DNA of 64,000 bases from Prorocentrum cordatum (GCA_963575745.1 CAUYUJ010015519.1:238653-302652), one strand, 5' to 3'. Shown: positions 49,742-60,252, counted from the first letter of the stretch. Notes: generated by a model not told the origin, from the sequence alone. A program made the numbers and translations.

Positions 49742-50345
49742 TGAGCAAGTTGCGCAGCTCGCAACGCAACGCCCGCCAAGCAGCACTGCTGGCAATTTTT
49801 CGATGGCCCCTCCTCTCCCTCCCCTCCCCTGCCTCCCTTCCGGCCTCCCGTGTCGTCTTTCTGCTTTCTTCGCTCCGTCGTCGTCGCTGTCGTTGTCGTG
49901 GTCGTTGTCGTTTGTGGCCACGCCGCCTGGGAAAACTCAGCGGCCACTCTGCGCAGCTCGCAGTGCAGCATTTTCACCACCCTGCCAATGCACATCATGG
50001 CTTCTGTTCTGCTGATTGGCGAGCCCGACCGCCCTCAAGGGGCACGGGCGCGGGACCACCCGCAGCGCTGCATCCTGTCCTGTCCTGGAGTTGGCGCATA
50101 AAGGGCGACTTCTCCCCGCCGTCCCGCCGCCAGTCGCCGCTCCTTGGCGTCCCCACTTGCCGGGATGTTCGCGCCGGTCTTGGCGTCTAATGAGGGTCAT
50201 TTTGTCCCTTGCATGTGCATGCGCCACTGCGGCCAATTATCTTCGTTCCGCGCCCCGAACGTTGCCCCGCTTCTTGACCTTCGTCTGGGAGCCGCCGACC
50301 AAAAAAAGTATCCCCACCAGCCCATCCAGAAACGACGCCCAGGCG
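49742..50345. other. 3' flank of LINE-C with small repeats
   Basis: 'gcgcagctcgca' occurs at 49752 and 49951. 'agggcgacttctccccgccg' occurs at 50102 and also at 48925, on the other side of LINE-C, so diverged direct repeats flank that element. No gene is seen. Confidence 0.45.
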
Positions 50346-50640
50346 ACTAGAGGGTCGTCCTGAGGGGCTTTTCGGCGTCTTGGGTGCCTCGGGGGGGGCC
50401 TCTTTGGGCCGCTTGGGATCCTCTTGGGGGCCTCCTGGGGGCCTCTTGAGGCCTCTTGGGGCCGTCTTGGGGCCTCTTGGGGCCTCCTGGGCCCTTTTTG
50501 GGGCCATCTTGGAGGACATCGATCAAAGAAGAGGGGAGCTTCACTTAGGGTTGCCCCCTCTCAGAAGGCCAGAATGGGGCCAAAACCCAAGTACTATCGA
50601 TGATTTCGGCTTCAAGGAAGAGGGGAGCTTCAATTAGGGT
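50315..50640 (+). repeat. GGGGCCTCTT-type repeat locus 1
   Basis: It starts 'cccatccagaaacgacgccc', continues with about 15 imperfect CTTGGGGCC units, and ends 'ttggaggacatcgatcaaag'. The minus strand gives a Pro/Lys/Ala repeat frame (MSSKMAPKRAQEAPRGPK). A paralogous locus lies at 52010-52540. Confidence 0.7.
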
Positions 50641-50849
50641 TGCCCCCCCAGGAGGCCAAAATGGAGCCACAACCATCGTAAAATCAATGATTTTGGCTTC
50701 CTCGCCGAGGCCGTCTTGGACGCTATGACCGCTCGCGGCCCCTCCCGTCCAGGTCCGCAGGGAGGGGGCAGGGGGAGGGGTAAACCCCTCTCCGAAGGGG
50801 AAGAGGGAGGGGCGGAAGAGGAAACGCTCTAAACCACCGACGCCCAGAG

Positions 50850-51960
50850 GGCCGGTGGGATTCCTCCTGTTCCTCCTCGCCCTCCTCCTCCTGCTCTTCC
50901 TCCTCGTCCTCGTCTTCCTCTTCCTCCTCGTCCTTCTCTTCCTCCTCTTCTTCTCCTCGTGCAGCTGGATTGGAGGAGAAAGACGAGAAACAGGAGGAAG
51001 AGGATCGTTCTCAACCGAGCATCGAATCCTCGTGCGTTTGTCCCCGTTTGCTCCTCCTCCTCATCGCCCTCCTTTGCCTCCTCCGTCGACGTTATCGAAA
51101 CCGCGGCCGTCGTTGTTCGGCAACAGCGAGGAGTAGGAGGGGAGGAGGAGGATAATGATGTGGGGGGAGGGGGGGGGGGAAGTGGAGGAATGATAATGAG
51201 TAGGCTGATAAGGAGGAGGAGGAGGAGGAGGAGGAGGAGGAGGAGGAGGAGGAGGAGGAGGAGGAGGAGGAGGAGGAGGAGGAGGAGGAGGAGGAGGATA
51301 ATATTGATGATATAATTAAGGTGAGGAATGGGACGAGAGAGGGCGGATAAGGATGATGAGGCTGATAGGAATGGAAGGATGAGGAGAATGATGATGATGA
51401 TGAGGAAGAGGAGGAACAAGGGCGAACATAAGAGCCATATGCCTCTTGAATGACTCTCGGAATCTCCTCTGGCTTTTCTTGGAAGTGAACGGATGAGGAT
51501 GAGGTTCACGGGGAGAGGAGGGAGGGGAGGGAGGAGGGAGGAGGACGAGGAGTATGCAGATAAGGGAGAGGATGATGATGAGGAGGAGGAGAAGGAGGAG
51601 GAAGAGGAGGCCATCCAGGGCGAGGAGGGGGAAGGATGATGAGAACGTGGAGAAGGACGAGAAAGAGGATATGGGGGATGCAGAGAAGGACAGGAGGGGG
51701 GAGAAAGAACAGGCGGATGAGGATGAGGAGGAGAAGGCTGAGCATGAGAAGGAGCATGATGATTAAGTTGATGAGGGCGTTGATGACGATGGTGATGGGG
51801 ATGAGGAGGCGGAGGAGGAGGAGGAGGAGGAGGAACATGGCGAGCAGAAGAGCCAGAAACCTCTTGAATGCGATGCCTCTCGGGAAGAGCCAGAAGCCTC
51901 TTGAATGCGATGCCTCTCCGTGTCTCTTCGGATGTCTCTTGGCCGGCTAAGAGCCGTCTT
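50850..51960 (+). repeat. pyrimidine tract, (GGA)n and purine-rich region
   Basis: CCT-rich 50850-50965; (GGA)n 51211-51297; mixed AG-rich to about 51840. A 44-bp tandem duplication ('gccagaaacctcttgaatgc') lies at about 51850-51930. Confidence 0.8.
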
Positions 51961-52009
51961 TGCGCGTTTCGCGTTCATCGGAGATCTAGACGGTTCCCGT
52001 TTGCCCACG

Positions 52010-52700
52010 AGCCCATGCAGAAACGATACCCAGGCGAGTGGGGGTGATTAAGGAAGTGCGGGAGCAAAGAGGTGGACAGCCGCTCCGTGCGAAAGAGGAG
52101 GAAGAGAAGGAGGAGACTAGATGGATGGATGAGGAAGTGGCGAGAAGGAAGATGCATAGCCTGAATAGGATGAGGAGGAGGAGGAAGAAGATGAGTAGGA
52201 TGAGCAAAGGGGAGCACGAAGAGGACGGCGAACAAACGAGCCAGAAACGTCTTGGATCCCTCTCGGTGCCTCTTGGGATGTCTCCTGGGCGCTTCTTGGA
52301 GGCCTCGTGGGACGTCTTGGGGGTCTCCTGGCGTTCCTGGGGAGCTCTTGGGCATCTCGGGCGCCTCGGGGGGACCTCTTGGGGCCGCTTGGGGCCCTCT
52401 TGGGGGCCTCTTGGGGGCCTCTTGGGTGCCTCTTGAGGCCATCATGGGGCCATTTTGGAGCCATTTTGGGGTCTCTTGGCGCCTCCTGGGCGCCTCTTGG
52501 GGCCATCTTGGAGGACATCGATCAAAAAGGAGGAGAGCTTCAATTACGACCCCCCCTCGGAAGCTCCAAAAATCGCCTCTTGGGCTTATCTTGGAGCGCT
52601 CTTGGAGCGCTCTTGGGCGCTCTTGGGGCCGTCTTGGGACTCTGTTGGGCCCCTCTTGGGGCTCTCTTGAGCCATTTGGAGCCATCTTGGGCATCGGATG
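52010..52700 (+). repeat. GGGGCCTCTT-type repeat locus 2
   Basis: Like locus 1 it starts 'cccatgcagaaacgataccc', has many CTTGGGGCC units, and contains 'ttggaggacatcgatcaaaa'. It holds an extra 220 bp of AG-rich sequence near its start and a second run of units (52575-52690). The minus strand again reads MSSKMAP-RGAQEAPR. Confidence 0.7.
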
Positions 52701-52879
52701 GCCATCGGAAGCGAACCGGCGAGAAAGCACAAATCATTGGTTTCCCTCCGGTTTTTGAAGGATTTGCTGGCTTGATTTAGGGCGAATTTAGGTTGAGTCG
52801 GTTGAGTGTTTTTAGGTTTTTGATGGTTTTTGATGCCGACGACGATTGTAATGATGGTGGTTATCAAATCGTAGTGCTG

Positions 52880-53021
52880 ATGGTGGTGGCGATGGTGATG
52901 GTGATGATGGTGGTGCTCATCACATCCAGAATCACCATCATCACCATCACCATCATCACCATCACAACCGCCCTCACCATACCATCATCACCATCCCCAT
53001 CCCCATCCCCATCCCCATCCC

Positions 53022-53087
<66 letters not shown>

Positions 53088-53088
53088 T

Positions 53089-53122
<34 letters not shown>

Positions 53123-53165
53123 CCATCCATACCATCAACATCGCCATCACCATCACCATCGTCAC
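52880..53165 (+). repeat. (GAT/ATC)n microsatellite region
   Basis: GGTGAT units, then CACCATCATC and CCCCATC units, then about 100 bp of pure ATC. Asp- or Ser-rich frames are not genes. Confidence 0.9.
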
Positions 53166-53169
53166 CGTT

Positions 53170-53805
53170 GTGGTCCGTAGGACTTGGCTCAAAATAATAA
53201 TGTCGTCGTCCGCTGGGGCGGTTTCCCCGAGCCGTCCAGCCTCGTCGTCCCCTCTTTTTCCGAGGGCAGCTTCGCCGAGCCATGCTTTTTCTTCGAGGGC
53301 AGCTGCTTCGCCGAGCCCTGCTTCTTCTTCTTCAAGGGCAGCGTCGCCGAGCCCTGCTTCTTCTTCGAGGGCAGCAGCTTCGCCGAGCCCGAGCCCGAGC
53401 CCTGCGGCCGCGTCGAGGGCAGCTTCGCCAAGCCGTGGCAGCTGCAACAGCTCGGACGCAGAATCGGCCGTGGCAGCTGCAACAGCTGCCGTGGCCGCTG
53501 CCGACGCAGCGGGCTCCGAAGAGGACAGCGGCTCCAACAGCGGCTCCGACAGCGGCTCCGAAGAGGACAGCGGCTCCAGCAGCGAGGCAGCCGCGGCTGC
53601 AATAGCGAAGGCGAAGGCCGCCCCGAGCAACGTAGTCGAGAAGTTCCCGCCTTCGTTGTCCATGACCCTGGAGGAGCACGTCGCCAGCCACGACTACCCA
53701 AAGCACGTCTCCACCTGCGGCGCTTGCAAATTTTGGAAGAACAAGGGGAACTGGAGCGCCTCGATGTCTGCGACGAATCCAGTAACACTGAAGAGTGAAA
53801 CTTGA
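53170..53805 (+). CDS. Ala/Ser-rich frame with a possible zinc motif at its end
   Basis: Open frame of 211 codons. Residues 1-145 are low-complexity Ala/Ser/Pro (GCN and AGC codons) and probably not structured. The last 50 read SLSMTLEEHVASHDYPKHVS and TCGACKFWKNKGNWSAS, with a His and Cys pair spacing that could bind zinc. It lies directly before the zinc-finger gene on the same strand and may be its first part, with a frame change near 53800. Confidence 0.4.
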   Translation: MVRRTWLKIIMSSSAGAVSPSRPASSSPLFPRAASPSHAFSSRAAASPSPASSSSRAASPSPASSSRAAASPSPSPSPAAASRAASPSRGSCNSSDAESAVAAATAAVAAADAAGSEEDSGSNSGSDSGSEEDSGSSSEAAAAAIAKAKAAPSNVVEKFPPSLSMTLEEHVASHDYPKHVSTCGACKFWKNKGNWSASMSATNPVTLKSET

Positions 53806-53819
53806 ATAGGCTGCGTTGG

Positions 53820-56800
53820 TGGTAGATTTGCAGTCTGCTTGTTCTGCTCGGCGTTCAAGGGCGCTCGCTGCATTTCCACCATAGGCCAGGGATCCGCGAG
53901 TTTCCAACGCAAGGAAAACCTCGTGCGCCATGCACAGTGCGAGGAGCACCAGGCAGCAGAAGCGGCGTGGAAACAGCGGATTCGAGCGCAAGGTGCGCAC
54001 CAGGGTCTCCCCGTGTCTGTGTTCTCCACAACGGCTGCATCATCTGCAGCAGCTGCAACAGCCGTGGCGCCTGCGCCCGCCGTCGTCCGCAACGCCGACC
54101 AGCGCCCTGGTTGCCGCGCAGTGGTCGCCACCCGTGCAATGTTGGAGACAACCAGTTCCTTCAGTAGTTTCGACGTGTGGCGGGATGCGTTCGTTGGGGG
54201 CGACCGCCAAGTTTTGGAGTAATCGGCAGTGCCGAAGGCCGGTGACCACCATGGCTCAGCACGAGAAGATCATCACGCAGAGGATCCTCAGACATGGTGC
54301 TGTTTTTCGTTTGGCTGCGGACGGCCTCGACCGCACGTGCCAGGTCGAAATTGGCCGTGCTGTGGTCGATCCCGAAGGCTTTGGACTTCCTCCCAAGCTA
54401 CGGTCTCAAGGCAGGCTGGCTGGAACAGCTGGGCCCCGGAGGGCCCTGGATCGTGGATCGGGTGATCGGGATGCGGGAGTTCCCGCGGGACATGGATTGC
54501 GACGGCAAGGCTTCCATGCTGGAGGAGTGCGTCCGTCGCGCGTGCCAGACGGCAGGCGGGGAGGTGGACGGGGACTTGCACGAGCATGTGCGACAGGAGA
54601 CTCGGGCATGGTGCAGCGATGGGGCCGATCTAAGTGTACCCCTGGCTGCAACAACTACGTTCCCTGGGCTGGCGTTTCACGCGTGTGGCGAGTCTCACTC
54701 GCCGCAGAAGGTTCTGGCCAATTCGATGAAAGGAGACAGCGAAATAACGACCACGGACGAGCTGCTGGTAACGGGTAAGAAGCCGCCAAGTCTGGCCAAG
54801 TTCCTGACTACCTCCACCGTGTTCCGCAACGCACTCGGGAAGCAGCAGCTGGTGGAAGACGGCGTCGCGTTCGCCAAAAACTTCGGCTGGGCCCCCCAGC
54901 GTTTCAACAGTCGGGCGAGGCCCTATGCAAGGGAAAGTCGGCGTTGGGAAGTCGTGTTCGAGGCGCTCGGAGCGGAGTCCCAGGGGAATTTCAAAGATCG
55001 GCGCGTTCTCGCCCGACATATTCTGGAAGGGCTCGGGGGCGAGAACAGTTCGCGCCTGCTCCTGGGGGGGTTGCTGGCCGACTTGAGCGCGGAGCACTGC
55101 TCCTGGATCGCCACCGGGGACAAGAGCAACCCCGACGCTGCCAGCGTTCAATACAGGGCCGCCGCTTTCTTTTCCAAGCTTGATACATTGTTCGTCAAGG
55201 GGGGGCATTCTGGCCATCCCCGACACGTTTACTGGCGTCGCCCTCAAGTTTCTGAAGGCCACGAAGCGGTTCATGTGCGGCACTGGCGTCCAGACCGTTG
55301 GTATCGGCGATTGGAGCACGGGGCCCCGAGCCCGCGAAGCCGCCCACGCGGCTCTTCGACGGGCGCAGGGGATCGTGGCCAATGTGAAGGAGAACATGAA
55401 GCTATATCGGCCAGGGCATTCTTGGTTGCACGCCTTTACAGCCTTTCGCTTGCCTCCCCCCCTGTCCCTGTCTGCAACAGCAGAGCATGCAACGGAAGCC
55501 GAGGCCTGTTTGAAGCGCATCTGCCAGGCGGCAGACCTCCCCGAACAGAAGGCAATCTCCCAGCTGCGGCAAATGTTGCCCCGTGCCGAGGAGCATCGCC
55601 ATCGAAACGGGGGCGCCGCGCGGCAGGCTTGGGGCCGCGCTGCGGTGGAGTGGCCCGAGCTCCCCAGCGGCCGTCGCCTCGTGGAGCTCTTCATTGTATG
55701 GAAAACGAGCACGGGCAACTTGGAGAGGCGATTCCGCCGTTTCTCGGAGGTGCATTGCCCCGAGAGGGCGCGGCTCCTCGACGTGTCCGTCGAGGAGTGC
55801 ACGCTCGCGGGCCAGGCGCCCTCCAGCAGGTTGCTGCGCGCGTGGCTGGACGGCAACGACGAGGGCAGCTCTGCCGCCAGTCGTTGGTACAGGCATGTGC
55901 TCAAGCTACATGAGGTCGCGCAGGGGAAGATCGTGCCGCTGAGGAGGGCCGAGAGGCGCGACAAGGGAAGCACGCGGGAGCCTGGGGCAGCACGTCGGAC
56001 AGAGGTAGGCTTCGGGCGCAGGCGAGCAGCTGCCGTCGACGCCATGGCGGCCGCTTGCCCGAGCAAGCGCGCCCGCCTTCTCGCGGAGGGCGCCCCCGAT
56101 CTCGCCGCGCTGGCTCAGGAGGCGGCCCAGGCGAGCGGCGCAGATCCAGTCGGGCCCGCTGCAAAAATCGTCGCCGCCGTCGCCGAGCGGGAGGCCGAGA
56201 TCCGAGAGCGCAATCTTGGAGGGGCGAAGGCCGCCGCCAAGGCCAGGAGTACCCGAGAGAAGAAAGTCCTGCGCAGTAGTGCCAGGCCAGCTGCGGGCCG
56301 TGACGCTGGCTTGCTGCCCCCCCCCGCGCCCCGCTGGGCTCGTGCTGGCTCGCATGGTAGATGGGGGCGCTCGCAGCAAGGCGCAGCGCTTGCGTTTCAA
56401 GGTGTTTCAGGGCCCCTTGGAGTTCCTGGATTATCTTGCCAGTCATGCGGCCCAGGGGAAGAAGAAGGGGAACGTAGTCTTGGCGCCAACAGTTGACACC
56501 GACTATTGCACCGCCGCCCAGGCCGTAGCAGCGTTCACGGGGGCTTTTTTTTTTTCGTTTTCTTCACAGCGCCGACTGACTTTGCACGGGGGGATTCTCC
56601 AAAAGGCATCCAGTACACGGAGAAGCTTCGGAACTCGAGCAAGAGCTGCCACGTGGCTGTAACAGAGGCTCTCGCGGCAGACCTGCCCACACTGCCCCGC
56701 GTTTTGCGAGCGCTTGCCCAGGCGCCGAGTGGGTGTGTGATCTATTACAAGAGCCCCAGGAAGCTCTGCAAGTTCTTCAAGAGGCAGGCCAATCCCCGCC

Positions 56801-57030
56801 CGGCGCAGCGAACTTGCGTGCTGTGCCGCTCGGGAGAAGAAGCGGGTGTCGACAGAGCCGTCAAACAGCTCTACAACAGCCCGAGGAACTGGGTTCTGCG
56901 TTTCGACGCGACGGTCGCAGCACTGTGCCCAGGCACCATGGCCGTGCCATGGTTTGTTGAAAAAGAGCGCCGCCCAACGTCGTCCGACCTTACCTCCCCC
57001 CCTGCGCCCCTCAGTGGGCGCCGCTGCCGC
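53820..57030 (+). CDS. zinc-finger, hAT-like protein (frames broken, several at homopolymers)
   Basis: Coding-like sequence runs through several frames. About 53824-54200: CLFCSAFKGARC, FQRKENLVRHAQCEEHQ, a C2H2-type finger like those before hAT-family domains. About 54250-54360: MAQHEKIITQRILRHGAVFR. 54360-55195: WIVDRVIGMREFPRDMD, WCSDGADLSVPLAATT and HSPQKVLANSMKGDSEI. 55195-56320: LKFLKATKRFMCGTGVQTVG and VELFIVWKTSTGNLERRFRR, which resembles the C-terminal dimerisation segment of hAT proteins (S/T...ER.F). 56320-57030: RFKVFQGPLEFLDYLASHAA, then DFARGDSPKGIQYTEKLRN. Breaks fall at seven G (55199-55205), nine C (56317-56325) and eleven T (56545-56555), so the gene may be intact in the cell. 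The usual hAT catalytic acids are not evident. I infer a domesticated or decayed hAT-like protein. Confidence 0.5.
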
Positions 57031-57074
57031 GGGCGGCGGCGCTGCCCGCCGCTGGGGACCTGGAGGTCGCCGAT

Positions 57075-57100
57075 GGGGGGGGGGGGGGGGGGGGGGGGGG
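57075..57100 (+). repeat. 26-nt poly(G)
   Basis: A single run of G shortly after the recognisable end of the zinc-finger gene, followed by GGA/GGC-rich sequence. Confidence 0.9.
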
Positions 57101-57271
57101 CCTGCTGTTGCCGTGGCGGGCGGTTGTCGGCGGCGAGGGTGGGAGGGTGGGGGCGGGAAGCATCGGGCGCCCAGGGCCGCCCTCAGGAGGAGGGGGGGAG
57201 GGGGACGATGGGGCTGAAGGAGGAGGGGGGAGCAGGACGAGGCAGGAGCAGCGACGAGGCCGTCTTCCCCG

Positions 57272-57615
57272 CTGCAACAGCCGCTGCACAGCCGCTGCAA
57301 CAGCCGCTGCATCAGCCGCTGCGCAACAGCCGCTGCAAACAGCCGCTGCAACAGCCGCTGCAACAGCCGCTGCAACAGCCGCTGCAACAGCCGCTGCACA
57401 GCCGCCGCCGCTGAAACAGCCGCTGCAACAGCCGCTGCAACAGCCGCTGCAAGCAACAGCCGCTGCAACAGCCGCTGCAACAGCCGCTGCAACAGCCGCC
57501 GCAACAGCCGCTGCAACAGCCGCTGCAACAGCCGCTGCAACAGCCGCTGCAACAGCCGCTGCAACAGCCGCTGCAAACAGCCGCTGCGACAGCCGCTGCG
57601 ACAGCCGCTGCAGTA
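57272..57615 (+). repeat. 12-bp tandem repeat CAACAGCCGCTG, copy A
   Basis: About 25 units, some with inserted A or GCAAG. All six frames stay open, giving AlaThrAlaAla, ProLeuGlnGln, CysCysSerGly and LeuLeuGlnArg repeats. The same array occurs at 58693-58876, so it belongs to a duplicated block. Confidence 0.9.
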
Positions 57616-58031
57616 GTAGAGCACGCCCAGCTTTCCTGTAGCGCAAGCACCTCGGCTCAAGGCATTTCTTGCAGCGCCTGCAGGCTGCCATGCCAGAGAT
57701 GGAGCGCAAGGGCAAGGGCAAAGGGCGCCAGGTCAGACCAGCCAAATCTGGGCTAGCTGTAGTACCCCCCCCCCCCCCCCCCCCCCATGTCTGATAAGAG
57801 CCCCCATGGAGCTCTAACATGCCATGTTCGAGCTCCCATGGGGCTCTAACATGGCAGGTTAGAGGATGTTAGAGCTACATTGGAGCTCTAACATGCCATG
57901 TTAGAGCTCACCTGGAGCTCTAACATGGCATGCTACATGGTGTTAGAGCTCCATTGGAGCTCTAACATGCCATGTTAGAGCTCCCATGGAGATCTAACAT
58001 GGCATGCTAGAGGATGTTAGAGCTCCCAGGG
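57616..58031 (+). repeat. duplicated block copy A: constant part and GAGCTC palindromes
   Basis: The constant part (57616-57790, 'gtagagcacgcccagctttc', 'gcgcctgcaggctgccatgc') ends in a poly(C) run. From 57794 to 58031 palindromic units of about 40 bp follow, built from GAGCTCTAACATG and CATGTTAGAGCTC with 'gaggatgttagagct' or 'atggtgttagagct' joints. Confidence 0.8.
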
Positions 58032-58250
58032 AGCTCTGACATACCATGTTGAGCTCCCACCCAGCTCCTACTAGCCAAAACTGGAGGAGCTGTAGTACAA
58101 GTCGACGTCTAACTTGATATGTTGCACCTCCCTGGGGATACCCCAGGGAGGTGTAACATATCAAGTTAGGCGTCGAATTGTATTACAGCTCCTCCAGTTT
58201 TGGCTAGTAGGAGCTGCGTGGGAGCTCTAACATGGGATGTTAGTAGAGCT
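58032..58250. repeat. long near-perfect palindrome, arms about 105 bp
   Basis: The left arm (58032-58137) and right arm (58141-58250) are reverse complements with few mismatches around the 3-bp centre ATA. The inner 63 bp, from GCCAAAACTGGAGGAGCTG to CACCTCCCTGGGG, are the best paired. The RNA or single strand would form a very stable hairpin. A shorter version lies at 59340-59430. Confidence 0.85.
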
Positions 58251-58260
58251 CCCATCTTCA

Positions 58261-58692
58261 GGTCGGCACCTGGGAGTACTTGCTCAACCAGCGCAAAGGC
58301 TTGCGGAGCCAGAGGGAGCGGTGCGAGTTGAATATCAAGTTAGCGCGTCAGGAGGGCGAACACGATGAGGCGTTGGATCATGAGCGCCGCCTGCGCTGGG
58401 TCCAACATAAGCAGCAGCAGTTTGACAATGACGGCATGATGATCTTCGACCGTCCAGGAGTCTGGGAGGGCCAGGAGGAGAGACCCTACGGATGTCTGGG
58501 CGCGACCGCACGCAGGCAGTTGAGCGATGAGGAGATCAGGTGGAACATTCAGATGATAGACTGGGAGCGTCGGAACCCGCCACGGGCGACTGGGATCGAA
58601 GACTGTGTACGGCACCACTGGGATCTGCAGCGGCGGGTGAGGCAGCAGCGGCGCCTGTCAAACGCCCAGAGTCGCCAGAGAGAGGCGTCGCT
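58261..58692 (+). CDS. small reading frame, function unknown
   Basis: A frame with ATG-less beginning near 58270 and first ATG-type codon at 58280 reads NQRKGLRSQRERCELNIKLA and QWRLRWVQHKQQQ-like basic, Gln-rich sequence. It then reads SDEEIRWNIQMIDWERRNPP and stays open into the 12-bp repeat (stop at 58735). The composition is balanced and protein-like, unlike the surrounding repeats. It may be an exon of a gene interrupted by the palindromic blocks. I do not recognise it. Confidence 0.35.
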
Positions 58693-59430
58693 GCAACAGC
58701 CGCTGCAACAGCCGCTGCAGCAGCCGCTGCAATAGCCGCTGCAACAGCCGCTGCAACAGCCGCTGCAACAGCCGCCGCAACAGCCGCCGCAACAGCCGCT
58801 GCAACAGCCGCTGCAACAGCCGCTGCAACAGCCGCTGCAACAGCCGCTGCAACAGCCGCTGCGACAGCCGCTGCAGTAGTAGAGCACACCCAGCTTTCCT
58901 GTAGCGCAAGCACCTCGGCTCAAGGCATTTCTTGCAGCGCCTGCAGGCTGCCATGCCAGAAATGGGGCGCAAGGGCAAGGGCAAGCAAAGGGCGCCACGT
59001 CAGACCAGCCAAATCTGGGCTAGCTGCAGTACCCCCCCCCCCCCTGTCTGATAAGAGCTCACATGGAGCTCTAACATACCATGTTAGAGCTCCCACGAGC
59101 TCCCATGCTCTAACATGGCAGGTTAGATGATGTTAGAGCTACATTGGAGCTCTATCATGTCATGTTAGAGCTCAACTGGAGCTCTAACATGGCATGCTAC
59201 ATGGTGTTAGAGCACAGGGAGCTCTGGCATGTTAGAGGGTGTTAGAGCTCCATTGGAGCTCATGTTAGAGCTTCCAGAGATCTAACATGGCATGCTTGAG
59301 GTTAGAGCTCCCAGGGAGCTCTGACATACCATGCTCCTTCCTACTAGCCAAAACTGGAGGAGCTGTAGTACATTTCGACGTCTAACTTGATATGTTGCAC
59401 CTCCCTGGGAGGTGTAACATATCAAGTTGG
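58693..59430 (+). repeat. duplicated block copy B
   Basis: The order is 12-bp array (58693-58876), constant part (58877-59030), poly(C), GAGCTC palindromes (59050-59330), and short central palindrome (59370-59425, ACTTGATATGTTGCACCTCC with CTGGGAGGTGTAACATATCA). Order and orientation are the same as copy A about 1.3 kb upstream. Confidence 0.85.
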
Positions 59431-59640
59431 CTGTAACAGCTGGGCCCTCAGGCAACCCGAACGACATGGTGCCCGACGACGCCGAGGAGCCCCGCGACGC
59501 GGCGCCCGAAGGGGGGCGCTCTTCCAGCCGCGCTCGTCGGACCTCGTCCGAGCCGCGTTGGGGCGAGCCGCGCTCGGAGCCGACCTCGTCCGAGCCGCGC
59601 TCCTCCAGCGCCGCATGAGGAGGCGCATGAGGAGAGCCGG

Positions 59641-60252
59641 GTGGATGAGGGCGACGGCGCTACCCATGAGGAGGAGGTCGAGTTTGCCGAGGAGGACGGC
59701 GTGACATCCAGTCGCTCGGGCCCGCCATCAGACTGGGGCTGCGGCGATATCCAGCACTGCGCCTACCAGTACGAGTACATGCGCCAGCAGGCGGGCGGGG
59801 GACGTGATCCTCAGCTCGCCCAGGAGGAAATGCGCGAGCAGGCGGAGGCGCTGGGGAGAGCCATGCGCGAGTCGATGGCGCGGACGCAGGCGTGGGCAGT
59901 GTCGGCTGCAGCATCGGCTGCAACAGCTCCTGGTGACGTGCTGGTGGCTGCCAGGCTGCGTGATGAGCCTGCGCTCTTGATGCCTGGAGCGGCCTCTGGT
60001 GCCCCTGTCACGCCACCTATTTCAGGATCACCGTCGGCTGCACCATCTGCAAGTCATCGGGATTGGCAGGCAACCGCGCCGCGGCGGGAGAAGAAGAGGG
60101 GCCAGCAGGACTTAGTAGTAGTCCCTGAGGATTACGACCTCCCCAGGACGAAGCCGAAGACGCCTGAGCCGCCTGACCAATTGCGTGCTCCAGGCCAGGG
60201 GCCATCGCAGCGGAAGCTGCAACAGCGGAGGCGGGCCCTGGCTGCGTCGTGA
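59641..60252 (+). CDS. acidic to Pro/Ala-rich frame, function unknown
   Basis: Open frame of 203 codons starting in an acidic stretch (THEEEVEFAEEDG). Then come DIQHCAYQYEYMRQQAGG, a helical Glu/Arg segment (QEEMREQAEALGRAMRESM), and a Pro/Ser-rich part with PEDYDLPRTKPKTPEPP. It is followed closely by a second frame (60249-60500) with KGDIVFCLVQPQHQHYAHIV and KYWIGDMRQNINGYCF. These may be parts of one protein with a frame change near 60250. There is no known domain that I can name. Confidence 0.4.
   Translation: MDEGDGATHEEEVEFAEEDGVTSSRSGPPSDWGCGDIQHCAYQYEYMRQQAGGGRDPQLAQEEMREQAEALGRAMRESMARTQAWAVSAAASAATAPGDVLVAARLRDEPALLMPGAASGAPVTPPISGSPSAAPSASHRDWQATAPRREKKRGQQDLVVVPEDYDLPRTKPKTPEPPDQLRAPGQGPSQRKLQQRRRALAAS

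Noticed and set aside
52440-52690. GCCATTTTGG pieces resembling the spliced leader
   Set aside because: They are variants of the local CTTGGGGCC repeat and match only 10-11 bases.
57011-58998. Ala-, Gln-, Leu- or Cys-rich repeat proteins on both strands
   Set aside because: They are products of the 12-bp array, which is open in all six frames. Only the non-repeat frame at 58261-58692 was kept.
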